DNA of 64,000 bases from Cupriavidus metallidurans CH34 (GTDB lineage: Bacteria > Pseudomonadota > Gammaproteobacteria > Burkholderiales > Burkholderiaceae), in contig NC_007973.1 in assembly GCF_000196015.1 (NCBI RefSeq), positions 2,604,001-2,668,000 on the forward strand. The letters are read 5' to 3'. Shown here piece after piece: positions 44,903-54,401 of this stretch (position 1 is its first letter; every line of letters begins with the position of its first letter). The notes beneath the pieces were generated by a model. The model ran no database searches. It saw only the letters and a list, made by a program, of their open reading frames with translations, and was not told the DNA's origin. The position numbers and the translations under genes are program-made.

Positions 44903-47900
44903 ATGAAACGCATGCTGTTTAACGCGACGCAACAGGAAGAACTGCGCGTCGCCATCGTCGATGGTCAGAAACTGATCGACATCGACATCGAAACTGCCGG
45001 GCGCGAACAGCGCAAAGGCAACATCTACAAGGGTGTCATCACCCGGATCGAACCCTCGCTGGAAGCGTGCTTCGTCAACTACGGCGAAGAGCGCCATGGC
45101 TTCCTGCCGTTCAAGGAAGTGGCGCGCGCCTTCTTCAAGGACGGCGTGGACGTGCGCAACGCGCGCATCCAGGACGCCCTGCACGAAGGCCAGGAACTGA
45201 TCGTCCAGGTTGAGAAGGAAGAGCGCGGCAACAAGGGCGCAGCCCTGACCACGTTCATCTCGCTTGCCGGCCGCTACCTGGTGCTGATGCCGAACAACCC
45301 GCGCGGTGGTGGCGTTTCGCGCCGCATCGAGGGCGAAGACCGCCAGGAACTGCGCGAGACGATGGCGCAGCTCCAGGTGCCGGAAGGCATGAGCATCATC
45401 GCGCGCACCGCCGGTATCGGCCGTGCCGCCGAAGAACTGCAGTGGGACCTGAACTACCTGTTGCAGCTGTGGAAGGCCATCGACGGCGCCGCCGGCGACA
45501 ACAAGGCCCCGCTGCTGATCTATCTGGAATCCAGCCTCGTGATCCGCGCGATCCGCGACTACTTCCAGCCCGATATCGGCGAAATCCTGATCGATACCGA
45601 CGAGATTTATGAGCAGGCCCGCGCCTTCATGAGCGTGGTCATGCCGGACAACATGAGTCGCGTGAAGAAGTACCGCGACGACGTGCCGCTCTTCTCGCGC
45701 TTCCAGATCGAGCACCAGATCGAATCGGCCTACTCCCGCATGGTGATGCTGCCGTCGGGTGGTGCCATCGTGATCGACCACACCGAAGCCCTCGTTTCCG
45801 TCGACGTGAACTCGGCCCGCGCCACCAAGGGTGCGGACATCGAGGAAACCGCGCTGCGCACCAACCTGGAAGCGGCCGACGAAATCGCCCGCCAGCTGCG
45901 CCTGCGCGACCTTGGCGGCCTGATCGTGATCGACTTCATCGACATGGAGTCCGGCAAGGCCCAGAAGGATGTGGAAACGCGCCTGAAGGATGCGCTGCGC
46001 CACGACCGCGCCCGCGTGCAGATGGGCAAGATCAGTCGTTTCGGCCTGATGGAGCTGTCGCGCCAGCGCCTGCGTCCGTCCCTGTCCGAAGGCTCGCATA
46101 TCACCTGCCCGCGCTGCAACGGCACGGGCCACATCCGCGATACCGAATCGTCCGCCCTGCAGGTGCTGCGCATCATCCAGGAAGAGGCGATGAAGGAAAA
46201 CACGGCCGCCATCCACTGCCAGGTGCCGGTGGAAGTGGCCGCTTTCCTGCTGAACGAAAAGCGTCAGGAAATCAACCTGATCGAGTTGCGCTTCAAGGTC
46301 AACGTGCTGCTGATCCCGAACAAGCACCTCGAAACGCCGCATTACAAGCTCGAGCGCCTGCGCCACGACGATCCGCGCCTGGAAGAATCGACCGCCAGCT
46401 ACCGCATGGCCGAGGCTGCCGCCAAGGAACTCGAGGCCGACACGAGCTACAGCAGCCGCAAGAAGGAAGAAACGCGTCCGCGTCAGGAAGCGGCCGTCAA
46501 GGGCATCACGCCCGACGCGCCGGCTCCGGTTTCGGTGCCGCGCCCTGAGCGCGTGCGCCCGGAGGCGCCTGCGGCGCGCCCCGCACCGGCAACCCAGCCG
46601 GTGGCCAGCGGCGGTTTCATTGCCTGGCTCAAGGGCCTGTTCGGCGCCAAGCCGGCCACGCCGCCCGAGGCACCGGCAAAGCCGGCAGCCGAAACCCCGT
46701 CGCGCGGTGGTGAAGGCCGCCGCGAGCGCGGTCAACGCGGCGAAGGCCGTGGTGAAGGCCGTGAGGGACGCGAAGGTCGTGAAGGTCGCGAGGGCCGTGG
46801 CCAGCGCGGCGAGCGTGGCGAACAGCGCGGTGACCGTCAGGGTCGTGGCCAGCGTGGTGAACGCAGCGAGCAGCAACGCGGCGAACAACGTGAGCAGCGT
46901 GAGCCGCGTGAGCAACGTGGCGAACGCCCTGCACGCGCGCCTCGCGAAGGCCAGGCCACCCCGGCAATCGCCCAGCCGGAACGTGCCGAGGCACGCCAGG
47001 AAGGCCGCCGCGAGCGCAGCCAGGAACGCCGCGAGCGTCAGCGCGAGCGTCAACGCGAGCGCAATGAGGCCCGCGAGACCGATGAGGCACTGAGCACCGA
47101 AGCGCCGCAGTTGGCCGTCGGCGCCGCCCAGGTAGCGCCAGTCGCCGCAGCCGCCGCAGCCGCCGCAGCCGCCGCAATGGTCGCCGTGACCACGGAAGCA
47201 GACACCACAGAACTGCCGGCTGGCGTGGAAGGTGCCGAGACCGGTGAAGGCGAAGAACGCCGTCGCCGCAATCGTCGCGGCCGCAACCGCTATCGCCGCG
47301 ACCGTGATGACACTGCGCAAAATGCCGAAGGTATTGACGGCGACGAAGCCAATCTGGCCGAAGTCAGCGCAGGCGTGACGGAATCGGAATCTGAGTCGAC
47401 TGGCTTCCAGCCCGCTGTTGCCGAGGCCGATGAAAGCGTCAAGGCTGTCGAAACGGCCGTGGCGGTGACGCCGGCGGAAGTGGCCCCAGCAGCACCGGTC
47501 GCTCCGGTAGCCCCGGTGGCATCCGAGCCCGTCTTCGCAGCCGTGGCCGAGCCGCAAGCGGCGCCGGTAGTGACGCCCGCTCCGGTCGAGACTGCGCCGG
47601 TGGTAGCCGCTCCCGTGGCAGCTGCTCCGGTGATTTCGGAACCTGTCATCGCCACGCCGGACGTCGCGCCGGCCCCGGTTGCAGCCCCGGTTGCAGCCCC
47701 GGTTGCAGCCCCGGTTGCAGCCCCGGTTGCAGCCGTGGTGGAAACCGTGGCAGTCGTATCGGCCGCAACGCAGGTGACCGCCGCGCCAAGCGCCGAGAAC
47801 CTGGAGCCGATGCTGGCTGCGGCTGGCCTGGAGTGGGTCCGTACGGACGGCGACAAGCACCGCGCCGCACAGGAAGCCGCTTCGCAGATCGTGCCGGCAC

Positions 47901-48016
47901 CGCGCGTGCCGCGTGAGCGCAAGCCGCTACCGCCGCTGCCGGAAGGCCCGATGGTTCTGGTCGAGACCGGTGGCGTACAGCAAGCCGCTGCACAGCAACA
48001 GCAGCAACAGCAGTAA
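44903..48016 (+). CDS. rne: Ribonuclease E
   Basis: A 1037-residue endoribonuclease that initiates mRNA decay and rRNA/tRNA processing and scaffolds the degradosome. The conserved catalytic half (residues 1 to about 510) has the S1 domain ([18 protein letters not shown]), the magnesium-binding aspartates ([18 protein letters not shown]) and the zinc-link CPRCNGTG. The C-terminal half is disordered: a membrane-binding amphipathic segment ([14 protein letters not shown]), a long Arg/Gly/Glu-rich RNA-binding stretch (EGREGREG repeats, [13 protein letters not shown]), an alanine run, a Pro/Val/Ala region from a 12-bp tandem repeat, and a C-terminal glutamine tract. GGAG is not visible directly before ATG; GAGTGAGG at 44889-44896 may serve. 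Confidence 0.96.
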   Translation: MKRMLFNATQQEELRVAIVDGQKLIDIDIETAGREQRKGNIYKGVITRIEPSLEACFVNYGEERHGFLPFKEVARAFFKDGVDVRNARIQDALHEGQELIVQVEKEERGNKGAALTTFISLAGRYLVLMPNNPRGGGVSRRIEGEDRQELRETMAQLQVPEGMSIIARTAGIGRAAEELQWDLNYLLQLWKAIDGAAGDNKAPLLIYLESSLVIRAIRDYFQPDIGEILIDTDEIYEQARAFMSVVMPDNMSRVKKYRDDVPLFSRFQIEHQIESAYSRMVMLPSGGAIVIDHTEALVSVDVNSARATKGADIEETALRTNLEAADEIARQLRLRDLGGLIVIDFIDMESGKAQKDVETRLKDALRHDRARVQMGKISRFGLMELSRQRLRPSLSEGSHITCPRCNGTGHIRDTESSALQVLRIIQEEAMKENTAAIHCQVPVEVAAFLLNEKRQEINLIELRFKVNVLLIPNKHLETPHYKLERLRHDDPRLEESTASYRMAEAAAKELEADTSYSSRKKEETRPRQEAAVKGITPDAPAPVSVPRPERVRPEAPAARPAPATQPVASGGFIAWLKGLFGAKPATPPEAPAKPAAETPSRGGEGRRERGQRGEGRGEGREGREGREGREGRGQRGERGEQRGDRQGRGQRGERSEQQRGEQREQREPREQRGERPARAPREGQATPAIAQPERAEARQEGRRERSQERRERQRERQRERNEARETDEALSTEAPQLAVGAAQVAPVAAAAAAAAAAAMVAVTTEADTTELPAGVEGAETGEGEERRRRNRRGRNRYRRDRDDTAQNAEGIDGDEANLAEVSAGVTESESESTGFQPAVAEADESVKAVETAVAVTPAEVAPAAPVAPVAPVASEPVFAAVAEPQAAPVVTPAPVETAPVVAAPVAAAPVISEPVIATPDVAPAPVAAPVAAPVAAPVAAPVAAVVETVAVVSAATQVTAAPSAENLEPMLAAAGLEWVRTDGDKHRAAQEAASQIVPAPRVPRERKPLPPLPEGPMVLVETGGVQQAAAQQQQQQQ
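47675..47734 (+). repeat. 12-bp tandem repeat inside rne (5 exact copies)
   Basis: CCGGTTGCAGCC repeated five times without interruption, adding P-V-A-A units to the disordered C-terminal region. Exact in-frame 12-mers are prone to slippage and could change copy number without breaking the frame. Confidence 0.9.
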
Positions 48017-48050
48017 TTGCCTCGCGCGCTGACCGCGCGCCGGCAAGGGG

Positions 48051-48083
48051 AAAGGGGACGGCCAGAAGCCGTCCCCTTTTTTT
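48051..48083 (+). terminator. Intrinsic terminator after rne
   Basis: AAAGGGGACGGC, loop CAGAA, GCCGTCCCCTTT, then TTTTG. A 12-bp stem with T-run, 35 bases after the rne stop. Confidence 0.9.
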
Positions 48084-48261
48084 GTTTGCGGATTGATTGA
48101 CTTGCTGCAATGCCGCAAGCTGTATTGCAGCTGCCTCGGGCAAACTGTGACCCTATGGCAATAATGTCATCCACGATGCCCGATGCCGCTCGGCTAGAAT
48201 GGCTGACAGAAAGGCCTCCCTGGCGCCCGCGCGCCGAAGAGCCTCCGTCCTCACCCTGGCC

Positions 48262-49386
48262 ATGACCGATACCGTCATCCCCATTCTCGACCTGCGCGAC
48301 CATCGATACCGTTCGATGGTGCCGAGCATTCCTTCGCACCTGGTTGCGCCGAACGGACTCGTCGCCGATACACGCGGCCGGCCGCTGCATGACCTGCGTA
48401 TCTCGGTCACTGACCGCTGCAACTTCCGCTGCGTGTACTGCATGCCGAAGGAAGTGTTCGACAAGGACTACACGTTCCTGCCCCACTCCGAGTTGCTGAG
48501 CTTCGAAGAGATCGAGCGCACCGCGCGCATTTTCGTCTCGCAGGGTGTGGAGAAGATTCGTTTGACCGGCGGCGAACCGCTACTGCGCAAGAACATCGAG
48601 CGACTCGTGGAAATGCTCGCGCGCATCGAAACCGTATCGGGCAAGCCGCTGGACCTGACGCTGACCACCAACGCATCACTGCTCGCACGCAAGGCGCAGT
48701 CATTGCGCGACGCCGGACTGTCCCGCATCAGCGTGAGCCTTGATGCCATTGACGACGCGATCTTCCGCAAGATGAACGACGTCGACTATGCCGTGCGCGA
48801 CGTGCTCCACGGCATCGAAGTGGCGCAAGCCGTCGGGCTGGCGCCGATCAAGGTCAACATGGTGGTCAAGCGTGGCACCAACGACGGCGAAATTGTGCCG
48901 TTGGCGCGCCACTTCCGCGGCAGCGGCATCATCATGCGCTTCATCGAGTTCATGGACGTGGGCGCCAGCAACCACTGGCAGATGGGCGAAGTTCTGCCAT
49001 CGGCCGAAGTCGTGCGCCGGATCGACGAAGTGTTTCCGCTGGACGCTGTGGCCGCCAATTACTCGGGCGAGACCGCAGAGCGTTGGCGCTACCGGGATGG
49101 CGGCGGCGAGATCGGCGTGATTTCGAGCGTCACGCAGGCCTTCTGCGGAGACTGCAGCCGCATCCGGCTGTCGACCGAAGGTCGGCTCTATCTGTGCCTG
49201 TTCGCCACCGAGGGCTACGACCTGCGCGCCCTGCTGCGCGGTGGGCACAGCGACCTGGAGATCGCCAACGCAATCGCCCAGGTCTGGCAAGGCCGCACCG
49301 ACAACTATTCCGAACAGCGCAGCGATCCGGCAATTCGCGCGGCACGCGCCGAGCGCAAGATCGAGATGTCCTATATCGGCGGGTGA
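48262..49386 (+). CDS. moaA: GTP 3',8-cyclase (molybdenum cofactor step 1)
   Basis: A 374-residue radical-SAM enzyme that, with MoaC, turns GTP into cyclic pyranopterin phosphate. The N-terminal cluster motif is C-x3-C-x2-C (CNFRCVYC) and the C-terminal substrate cluster is [10 protein letters not shown] plus a later Cys; the protein ends in Gly-Gly (SYIGG), as MoaA should. The ATG at 48262 is chosen because upstream in-frame residues are not family-like. mobA and moeA follow in the same orientation. Confidence 0.95.
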   Translation: MTDTVIPILDLRDHRYRSMVPSIPSHLVAPNGLVADTRGRPLHDLRISVTDRCNFRCVYCMPKEVFDKDYTFLPHSELLSFEEIERTARIFVSQGVEKIRLTGGEPLLRKNIERLVEMLARIETVSGKPLDLTLTTNASLLARKAQSLRDAGLSRISVSLDAIDDAIFRKMNDVDYAVRDVLHGIEVAQAVGLAPIKVNMVVKRGTNDGEIVPLARHFRGSGIIMRFIEFMDVGASNHWQMGEVLPSAEVVRRIDEVFPLDAVAANYSGETAERWRYRDGGGEIGVISSVTQAFCGDCSRIRLSTEGRLYLCLFATEGYDLRALLRGGHSDLEIANAIAQVWQGRTDNYSEQRSDPAIRAARAERKIEMSYIGG

Positions 49387-49423
49387 TGCCCTTCCGGGCG
49401 CCGCGCCCCAATCCTCGAGATCC

Positions 49424-50035
49424 ATGATTTCACGCGACGACATAACCGGCCTGATCCTGGCCGGCGGCCGAGGCAGCCGCATGGGCGGCACGGACAAGGG
49501 CCTGCAACCGCTTCGCGGCGTGCCGATGGCCATGCACACGCTGATGCGCCTTTCCGCGCAGACCGGCGCGGTGCTGATCAACGCCAATCGCAACCTTGCC
49601 GCCTATGAATCGTTCGGTGTGCCGGTCGTCACCGACTCCGTGCCCGACTTCGCAGGTCCCCTGGCCGGCATGCTGGCAGGGCTCGAGCAATGCCAGACCG
49701 GCTGGATGGTGACGGCGCCTTGCGATTCGCCATTCCTGCCCACGGATCTGGTGCAACGGCTGGCCCAGGCCATCGAGACCGAGGACGCCGAACTGGCGAT
49801 TCCGGTCACGATCGACGCCGACGGCCGGCGCCAGACCCAGCCCGTGTTCTGCCTGATGCCGGCCTCGGCCATCGACAGCCTGGTCGCCTATCTGAACGGT
49901 GGCGGCCGCAAGATCGAGACCTGGGCGGCCAGCCATCGGCTGGTGGAAGTGCCGTTCGACGATGCCGCGGCCTTCGCCAATATCAACACGCTCGACGAAC
50001 TGCACATGCACGAAAGCGAGAAGCGCGCGGGTTAG
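49424..50035 (+). CDS. mobA: Molybdenum cofactor guanylyltransferase
   Basis: A 203-residue enzyme that attaches GMP to molybdopterin to make the guanine dinucleotide cofactor. Nucleotide-binding LILAGGRGSRMGGTDKGL at the N-terminus and the aspartate motif APCDSPFLPTDL are present. It starts 37 bases after moaA and lies 94 bases before moeA. Confidence 0.94.
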   Translation: MISRDDITGLILAGGRGSRMGGTDKGLQPLRGVPMAMHTLMRLSAQTGAVLINANRNLAAYESFGVPVVTDSVPDFAGPLAGMLAGLEQCQTGWMVTAPCDSPFLPTDLVQRLAQAIETEDAELAIPVTIDADGRRQTQPVFCLMPASAIDSLVAYLNGGGRKIETWAASHRLVEVPFDDAAAFANINTLDELHMHESEKRAG

Positions 50036-50129
50036 ACTTCCAGCCTACGCTCAAGACCTCGCCTTCCGAGTACACGCGCGCCGTCCACTGTTTCTGTTCA
50101 GACTGTCACGCGCGCCACCAGACTACGCC

Positions 50130-51416
50130 ATGCCTTCGCTTCAATCCGTCATCTCCTGCCTGTCAGACTACGACCCCTCCGCCCTGCCCGTGGCGAAGGC
50201 CAACGCCATCATTGGCGATGTGATCGAGCCTGTTGGCGGCATCGAACAACTGGCGATCCGCACCGCACTCGATCGCGTGCTGGCCGAGGATGTGATCTCG
50301 TCGATCGACGTGCCGGCGCATGACAACTCCGCGATGGACGGCTACGCGTTCAGCAGCGCGGCGCTGGCCGACGCCGGGAGCGACGTGGTGCTTCAGGTCA
50401 TCGGTACGGCCTACGCCGGCAATGCGCTTGGTAGCCCGGCAGGCCCGGGGCAAGCCGTGCGGATCATGACCGGCGCGGTCATGCCCGACGGTTGCGATAC
50501 GGTGGTGCCTCAGGAATTTGTTGAGATCCAGGCCGGTGGCAACCAGATCCGTTTCGCGGCTGATGCCGTGCGCGCCGGCGACAACCGCCGGCTGCGTGGC
50601 GAGGATCTGGCCAGCGGGCAGGCCGCGCTTGCTGCGGGCCGCATCCTTCAGCCAGCGGATATCGGCCTGCTGGCCTCGCTTGGTGTGGCCGAAGTCAAAG
50701 TGCGCCGTCGCCTGCGCGTGGCCTTCTTCTCCACCGGCGACGAGCTCCGCTCGATCGGCGAGGTACTGGACCCGGGCTGCGTCTACGACTCGAACCGCTA
50801 CACGCTGCACGGTATGCTGCGCCGTCTCAATGTCGACCTGATCGACATGGGCGTGGTCCGGGACGACCCGGAAGCACTGGAAGCCGCGTTCCGCAGCGCT
50901 TGCGAGAATGCCGACGCGATCATCACGTCAGGCGGCGTTTCCGTCGGAGAAGCGGACTACACCAAGCAGATCATGGCGCAACTGGGCGACGTCACCTTCT
51001 GGAAGATCGCAATGCGCCCCGGCCGCCCGATGGCATTTGGACGCATCACGTCGAATGGCCGCGAAGCACTGTTGTTCGGCCTGCCAGGCAATCCGGTGGC
51101 CGTGATGGTCACGTTCTACCATTTCGTGCGGGCAGCGCTGCATCGATTGATGGGTGCCAAGGTCGCCCCACTCCCGCTGATGCGCGTGCGCAGCGCCGGA
51201 ACCATTCGCAAGAAACCGGGCCGTACCGAATACCAGCGAGGCATTCTCGCCCCCGGTGCCGATGGCACGCTGGAAGTCCGCGTCACAGGCCAGCAGGGCT
51301 CAGGGGTGTTGCGGTCCATGAGCGAAGCCAACTGCTTTATCGTGCTCGCGCATGAACAAGGCACCGTGGAAGCGGGGGAAAGCGTCGAAATCATGCTTTT
51401 CGACGGATTGATCTAA
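50130..51416 (+). CDS. moeA: Molybdopterin molybdenumtransferase
   Basis: A 428-residue enzyme that inserts molybdate into adenylylated molybdopterin. Family motifs include the N-terminal DNSAMDGYAF, MTGAVMPDGCD, FFSTGDELR and GLPGNPVAVMV. No ribosome-binding site is obvious before the ATG at 50130. It completes a moaA-mobA-moeA block. Confidence 0.94.
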   Translation: MPSLQSVISCLSDYDPSALPVAKANAIIGDVIEPVGGIEQLAIRTALDRVLAEDVISSIDVPAHDNSAMDGYAFSSAALADAGSDVVLQVIGTAYAGNALGSPAGPGQAVRIMTGAVMPDGCDTVVPQEFVEIQAGGNQIRFAADAVRAGDNRRLRGEDLASGQAALAAGRILQPADIGLLASLGVAEVKVRRRLRVAFFSTGDELRSIGEVLDPGCVYDSNRYTLHGMLRRLNVDLIDMGVVRDDPEALEAAFRSACENADAIITSGGVSVGEADYTKQIMAQLGDVTFWKIAMRPGRPMAFGRITSNGREALLFGLPGNPVAVMVTFYHFVRAALHRLMGAKVAPLPLMRVRSAGTIRKKPGRTEYQRGILAPGADGTLEVRVTGQQGSGVLRSMSEANCFIVLAHEQGTVEAGESVEIMLFDGLI

Positions 51417-51595
51417 GCGCAGCGGTACGGCAACGTCCTGCGACGGGTGTCGTTTTTGTGCCGCATTCGGCGGCAAAAGCCGCGCCCCGCCATCCGAATT
51501 GCCCACCCACAAGAGGGGCAGACTAGGCGTCGCAAGCCCCAATCGCTACACTTGCAGCACGAAAATCCGAATCCCCGAATATTGTGTCTGTCGTC

Positions 51596-51877
51596 ATGAA
51601 CCAGGAGATCGCGTACCTCCACCCTGTCAAAACCGCTCGCGCGCTGGTGCTGGTCTACCTGTGCTTTTCCGTACCGATCGTCGCCATGGGCCTGTTCGTC
51701 GCCTTCATTCGCTACGGCGACCTGCCCGGCATCACCGTCTTCACGGCCCTGATCCTCAACGCGTTGATCGGATTCGGACTGCTCTGGCTCGGTTGCAAGG
51801 CATACAACTGGGTGGCTGCCCGCTTCGGCGGCATCGAAGTTCACGTGCGCGAATTGACGCCCGAAGATCGTCAGTAA
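51596..51877 (+). CDS. Small two-helix membrane protein, function unknown
   Basis: 93 residues from ATG at 51596 (a GTG at 51584 would add four). Two hydrophobic segments are clear (ALVLVYLCFSVPIVAMGLF and TVFTALILNALIGFGLLWLG), followed by a short soluble tail (EVHVRELTPEDRQ). I do not recognise a characterised family. It is monocistronic between moeA and rmuC, with a hairpin downstream. Confidence 0.65.
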   Translation: MNQEIAYLHPVKTARALVLVYLCFSVPIVAMGLFVAFIRYGDLPGITVFTALILNALIGFGLLWLGCKAYNWVAARFGGIEVHVRELTPEDRQ

Positions 51878-51897
51878 GCCGTTTCGACTGTCACTCA

Positions 51898-51924
51898 GGC
51901 GCTGCGCCGGTTCCGCGCAGCGCC
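51898..51924. terminator. Hairpin between convergent genes
   Basis: GGCGCTGCGC (51898-51907), seven-base loop, GCGCAGCGCC (51915-51924), a 10-bp perfect stem between the small membrane protein gene and rmuC. No T-run follows, so it is a weak or Rho-assisted terminator candidate. Confidence 0.5.
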
Positions 51925-52030
51925 ACAAGCTGGACGTGCCGTAGGCAAATGTTGTAACTTTCGCCGCCTTCCTCCGGCGGCTGATCTACAGCCTTGTGGA
52001 CGCTCCGAGAACGCGTCCGAATCTGAGAGA

Positions 52031-53377
52031 CTAAAGGCCTTCCGCCTGCCCCTGCTCCGCAGCATCTGCATCCACTGAGGCCTTCTCGGCCGTTCCCAGT
52101 AGCTGTTCCGCCAAATCTCCAGGTAACGCCTCGACGGTACGCAGCTTGCGTTCCATTTGCCGGGTACGGACTTCGGCCTGTTCGATGTTCCGAGCCGCAC
52201 GTACCAGCGTGTCACGCGTCTTGGCGAGGACTTCACCGAATTTGCCGAACTCGGTTTTCACGGCGCCGAGCACCTCCCAGACTTCGCTCGATCGTTTCTC
52301 CAATGCAAGCGTGCGGAAACCCATCTGCAAACTGTTGAGCAACGCGGTCAGCGTCGTTGGGCCAGCCACAGTCACTCGATAGTCTCGCTGCAGCAGGTCA
52401 GTTAGTCCTGGGCGCCGCAGCACCTCGGCATATAACCCTTCGGTAGGCAGGAACAGAATCGCAAAGTCCGTCGTTGCGGGAGGCGACAGATACTTCTCCG
52501 AGATCGTCTGGGCTTCGCGCCGCACTGCGACCTCGAGCTCACGGCTCGCACTGTTCACCCCGTCCACATCACCCCGGTCCTGGGCGTCGATCAGGCGCTC
52601 GTATTGCTCCTTCGGGAACTTGGCGTCGATCGGCAGCCAGACCGCCCCGCTCTCCAACTCTCGCCCAGGCAGACGGATGGCAAACTCGACGCGTGCGCCA
52701 GAACTGCGGACCGTTTCGACATTCTTGGCGTACTGGTCAGGCGTGAGTATTTGCTCAAGCAGCATTTCGAGCTGAACCTCGCCCCATGTGCCGCGCGACT
52801 TCACATTGGTCAGCACGCGCTTGAGGTCGCCTACGCCCTGCGCCAGCACCTGCATCTCGCCGAGTCCACGATGGACTTGCTCCAGACGATCGGACACCAG
52901 CTTGAACGATTCACCGAGCCGCTGCTCCAGCGTGGCGTGGAGCTTCTCGTCCACGGTGCGACGCATTTCCTCAAGCTTGGCTGCATTGTTGGCCTCGATG
53001 TCGCGCAGCTTCTGTTCGAGCGTCGCGCGCACCTCCACCAGCCGCCGCTCATTGGCTTCCGACAACTGCGCAAGCTGCTGTTGCTGTACCGTCGCGATGC
53101 TCGTCAGATGCGTCGACAGCGTCTGCTGGAATCGCAGCATCTGCTGTCCGGCTTCACCGCGATTGGCGCGCGCGCTTTCGGCGATTTCCGTGCGCACTTC
53201 GCGTTCGAGCCGCTCCAGGCCACGCGCGGTATCCTCGCGCACGTCGTCACGCAACTCGCCGAGCAGCGGTTGCAGGTCCGCGCCAGCGGATCTGCGCTGC
53301 GTGCGCCATACCAGCACCAGTAGCAGCAGTACCGCCACCACGGCGGTCGCGAGGGTCAGGATGGAAACCAGTGACAT
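52031..53377 (-). CDS. rmuC: DNA recombination protein RmuC
   Basis: A 448-residue protein of the RmuC family, which limits inverted-repeat recombination. One N-terminal membrane segment (LATAVVAVLLLLVLVW) precedes a long coiled coil (about residues 60-190) and the nuclease-like RmuC domain (RGTWGEVQLEMLLEQIL, WLPIDAKFPKEQYERL). The C-terminus ends in an acidic, Ala-rich tail. Confidence 0.92.
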   Translation of the reverse strand: MSLVSILTLATAVVAVLLLLVLVWRTQRRSAGADLQPLLGELRDDVREDTARGLERLEREVRTEIAESARANRGEAGQQMLRFQQTLSTHLTSIATVQQQQLAQLSEANERRLVEVRATLEQKLRDIEANNAAKLEEMRRTVDEKLHATLEQRLGESFKLVSDRLEQVHRGLGEMQVLAQGVGDLKRVLTNVKSRGTWGEVQLEMLLEQILTPDQYAKNVETVRSSGARVEFAIRLPGRELESGAVWLPIDAKFPKEQYERLIDAQDRGDVDGVNSASRELEVAVRREAQTISEKYLSPPATTDFAILFLPTEGLYAEVLRRPGLTDLLQRDYRVTVAGPTTLTALLNSLQMGFRTLALEKRSSEVWEVLGAVKTEFGKFGEVLAKTRDTLVRAARNIEQAEVRTRQMERKLRTVEALPGDLAEQLLGTAEKASVDADAAEQGQAEGL

Positions 53378-53396
53378 GTCTCGGGCAGCCCAGCAA

Positions 53397-54401
53397 TCAG
53401 CGACGACGCGCCATCACTTCAGGATTGACGACAGTTGGCGGCTTCCCGGCCTGCGGACCCACGTCCAGCGCGGCGATCAGATTGTCCGCGGCCAGGTTGG
53501 CCATGGCGCGGCGCGTCTTCTCGGAAGCGCTGGCAATATGGGGCGTCAGCACGACGTTCGGCACGGTCAACAGATCCGGATGCACGCTCGGCTCGCCCTC
53601 GAACACATCAAGCCCCGCTGCAAAGATCTTGCGTGCGCGCAGTGCCGCCGCAAGCGCGGCGTCGTCGACGATGCCACCGCGCGCGAGATTGATCAGCGTC
53701 GCAGTCGGCTTCATCTGCGCGATTTCAGCTGCGCCAATGGCGTGATGGCTTTCGACGCTATACGGCAGCACCAGGATGAGGTGGTCGGACTGCTGCAACA
53801 GTTCCGCCTTGCTCACGTATCGCGCATTGAGCGAACGCTCGACATCGTCCGGCAACTGGCTCCGGTTGTGATAAAGCACCTGCATGTCGAAGCCTGCCGC
53901 GCGTCGCGCCAGCCCCTGGCCGATACGCCCCATGCCGAGGATACCCAGCGTGCTGCCTTGGACGTCCATGCCGACCAGCATGTCGTAGCTCCAGCGCTCC
54001 CATTTGCCAGCCCGAAGATAGTGCTCCCCTTCGGTCACGCGACGCGCCGTTGCCATCAGCAGAGCCCAGCCGAAGTCCGCGGTGGTTTCCGTCAGCACGT
54101 CAGGCGTGTTGGTCGCGACGATGCCGGCCGCAGTCAGCGCAGGCAGATCGAGGTTGTTGTATCCGACCGCCATGTTGCATACGGCACGCAACTGCGGCAA
54201 AGCCCCCACCAGTTCGCCATCGATCCGGTCCGCAGCGTTGGCCAGAACACCCACCTTGCCCGCCAGTCGTTCTCGCAGTGCGCCGCTGTCGAGCACCAGA
54301 TCCTCCTGGTTGTCATCGACGTCAAAGTACTGCGCGAGCCGTTCGATGACGTCGGGGAAGATTGCGCGGGTGACCAGAATGGAGGGCTTCATATCAGTCA
54401 T
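53397..54401 (-). CDS. D-isomer-specific 2-hydroxyacid dehydrogenase (glyoxylate/hydroxypyruvate reductase-like)
   Basis: A 334-residue NAD(P)H oxidoreductase. Rossmann motif GILGMGRIGQGLARRA, Arg in NLARGGIVDD, Glu in FEGEPSVHPDLL and His in VVLTPHIASAS form the usual binding and catalytic set. It is closest to GhrB-type reductases, but substrate cannot be fixed. Its start overlaps the antiporter stop (ATGA), so the two genes are coupled. Confidence 0.87.
   Translation of the reverse strand: MTDMKPSILVTRAIFPDVIERLAQYFDVDDNQEDLVLDSGALRERLAGKVGVLANAADRIDGELVGALPQLRAVCNMAVGYNNLDLPALTAAGIVATNTPDVLTETTADFGWALLMATARRVTEGEHYLRAGKWERWSYDMLVGMDVQGSTLGILGMGRIGQGLARRAAGFDMQVLYHNRSQLPDDVERSLNARYVSKAELLQQSDHLILVLPYSVESHHAIGAAEIAQMKPTATLINLARGGIVDDAALAAALRARKIFAAGLDVFEGEPSVHPDLLTVPNVVLTPHIASASEKTRRAMANLAADNLIAALDVGPQAGKPPTVVNPEVMARRR

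Noticed and set aside
47675..47734. Possible CRISPR-like array
   Set aside because: The repeats are 12 bases, contiguous without spacers, and encode P-V-A-A units within rne.
44861..47860. A 999-codon open frame on the strand opposite rne
   Set aside because: It mirrors the repetitive GC-rich rne sequence, has Ala/Gly/Arg low-complexity translation and no family-like motif, while rne in the other strand is unmistakable.
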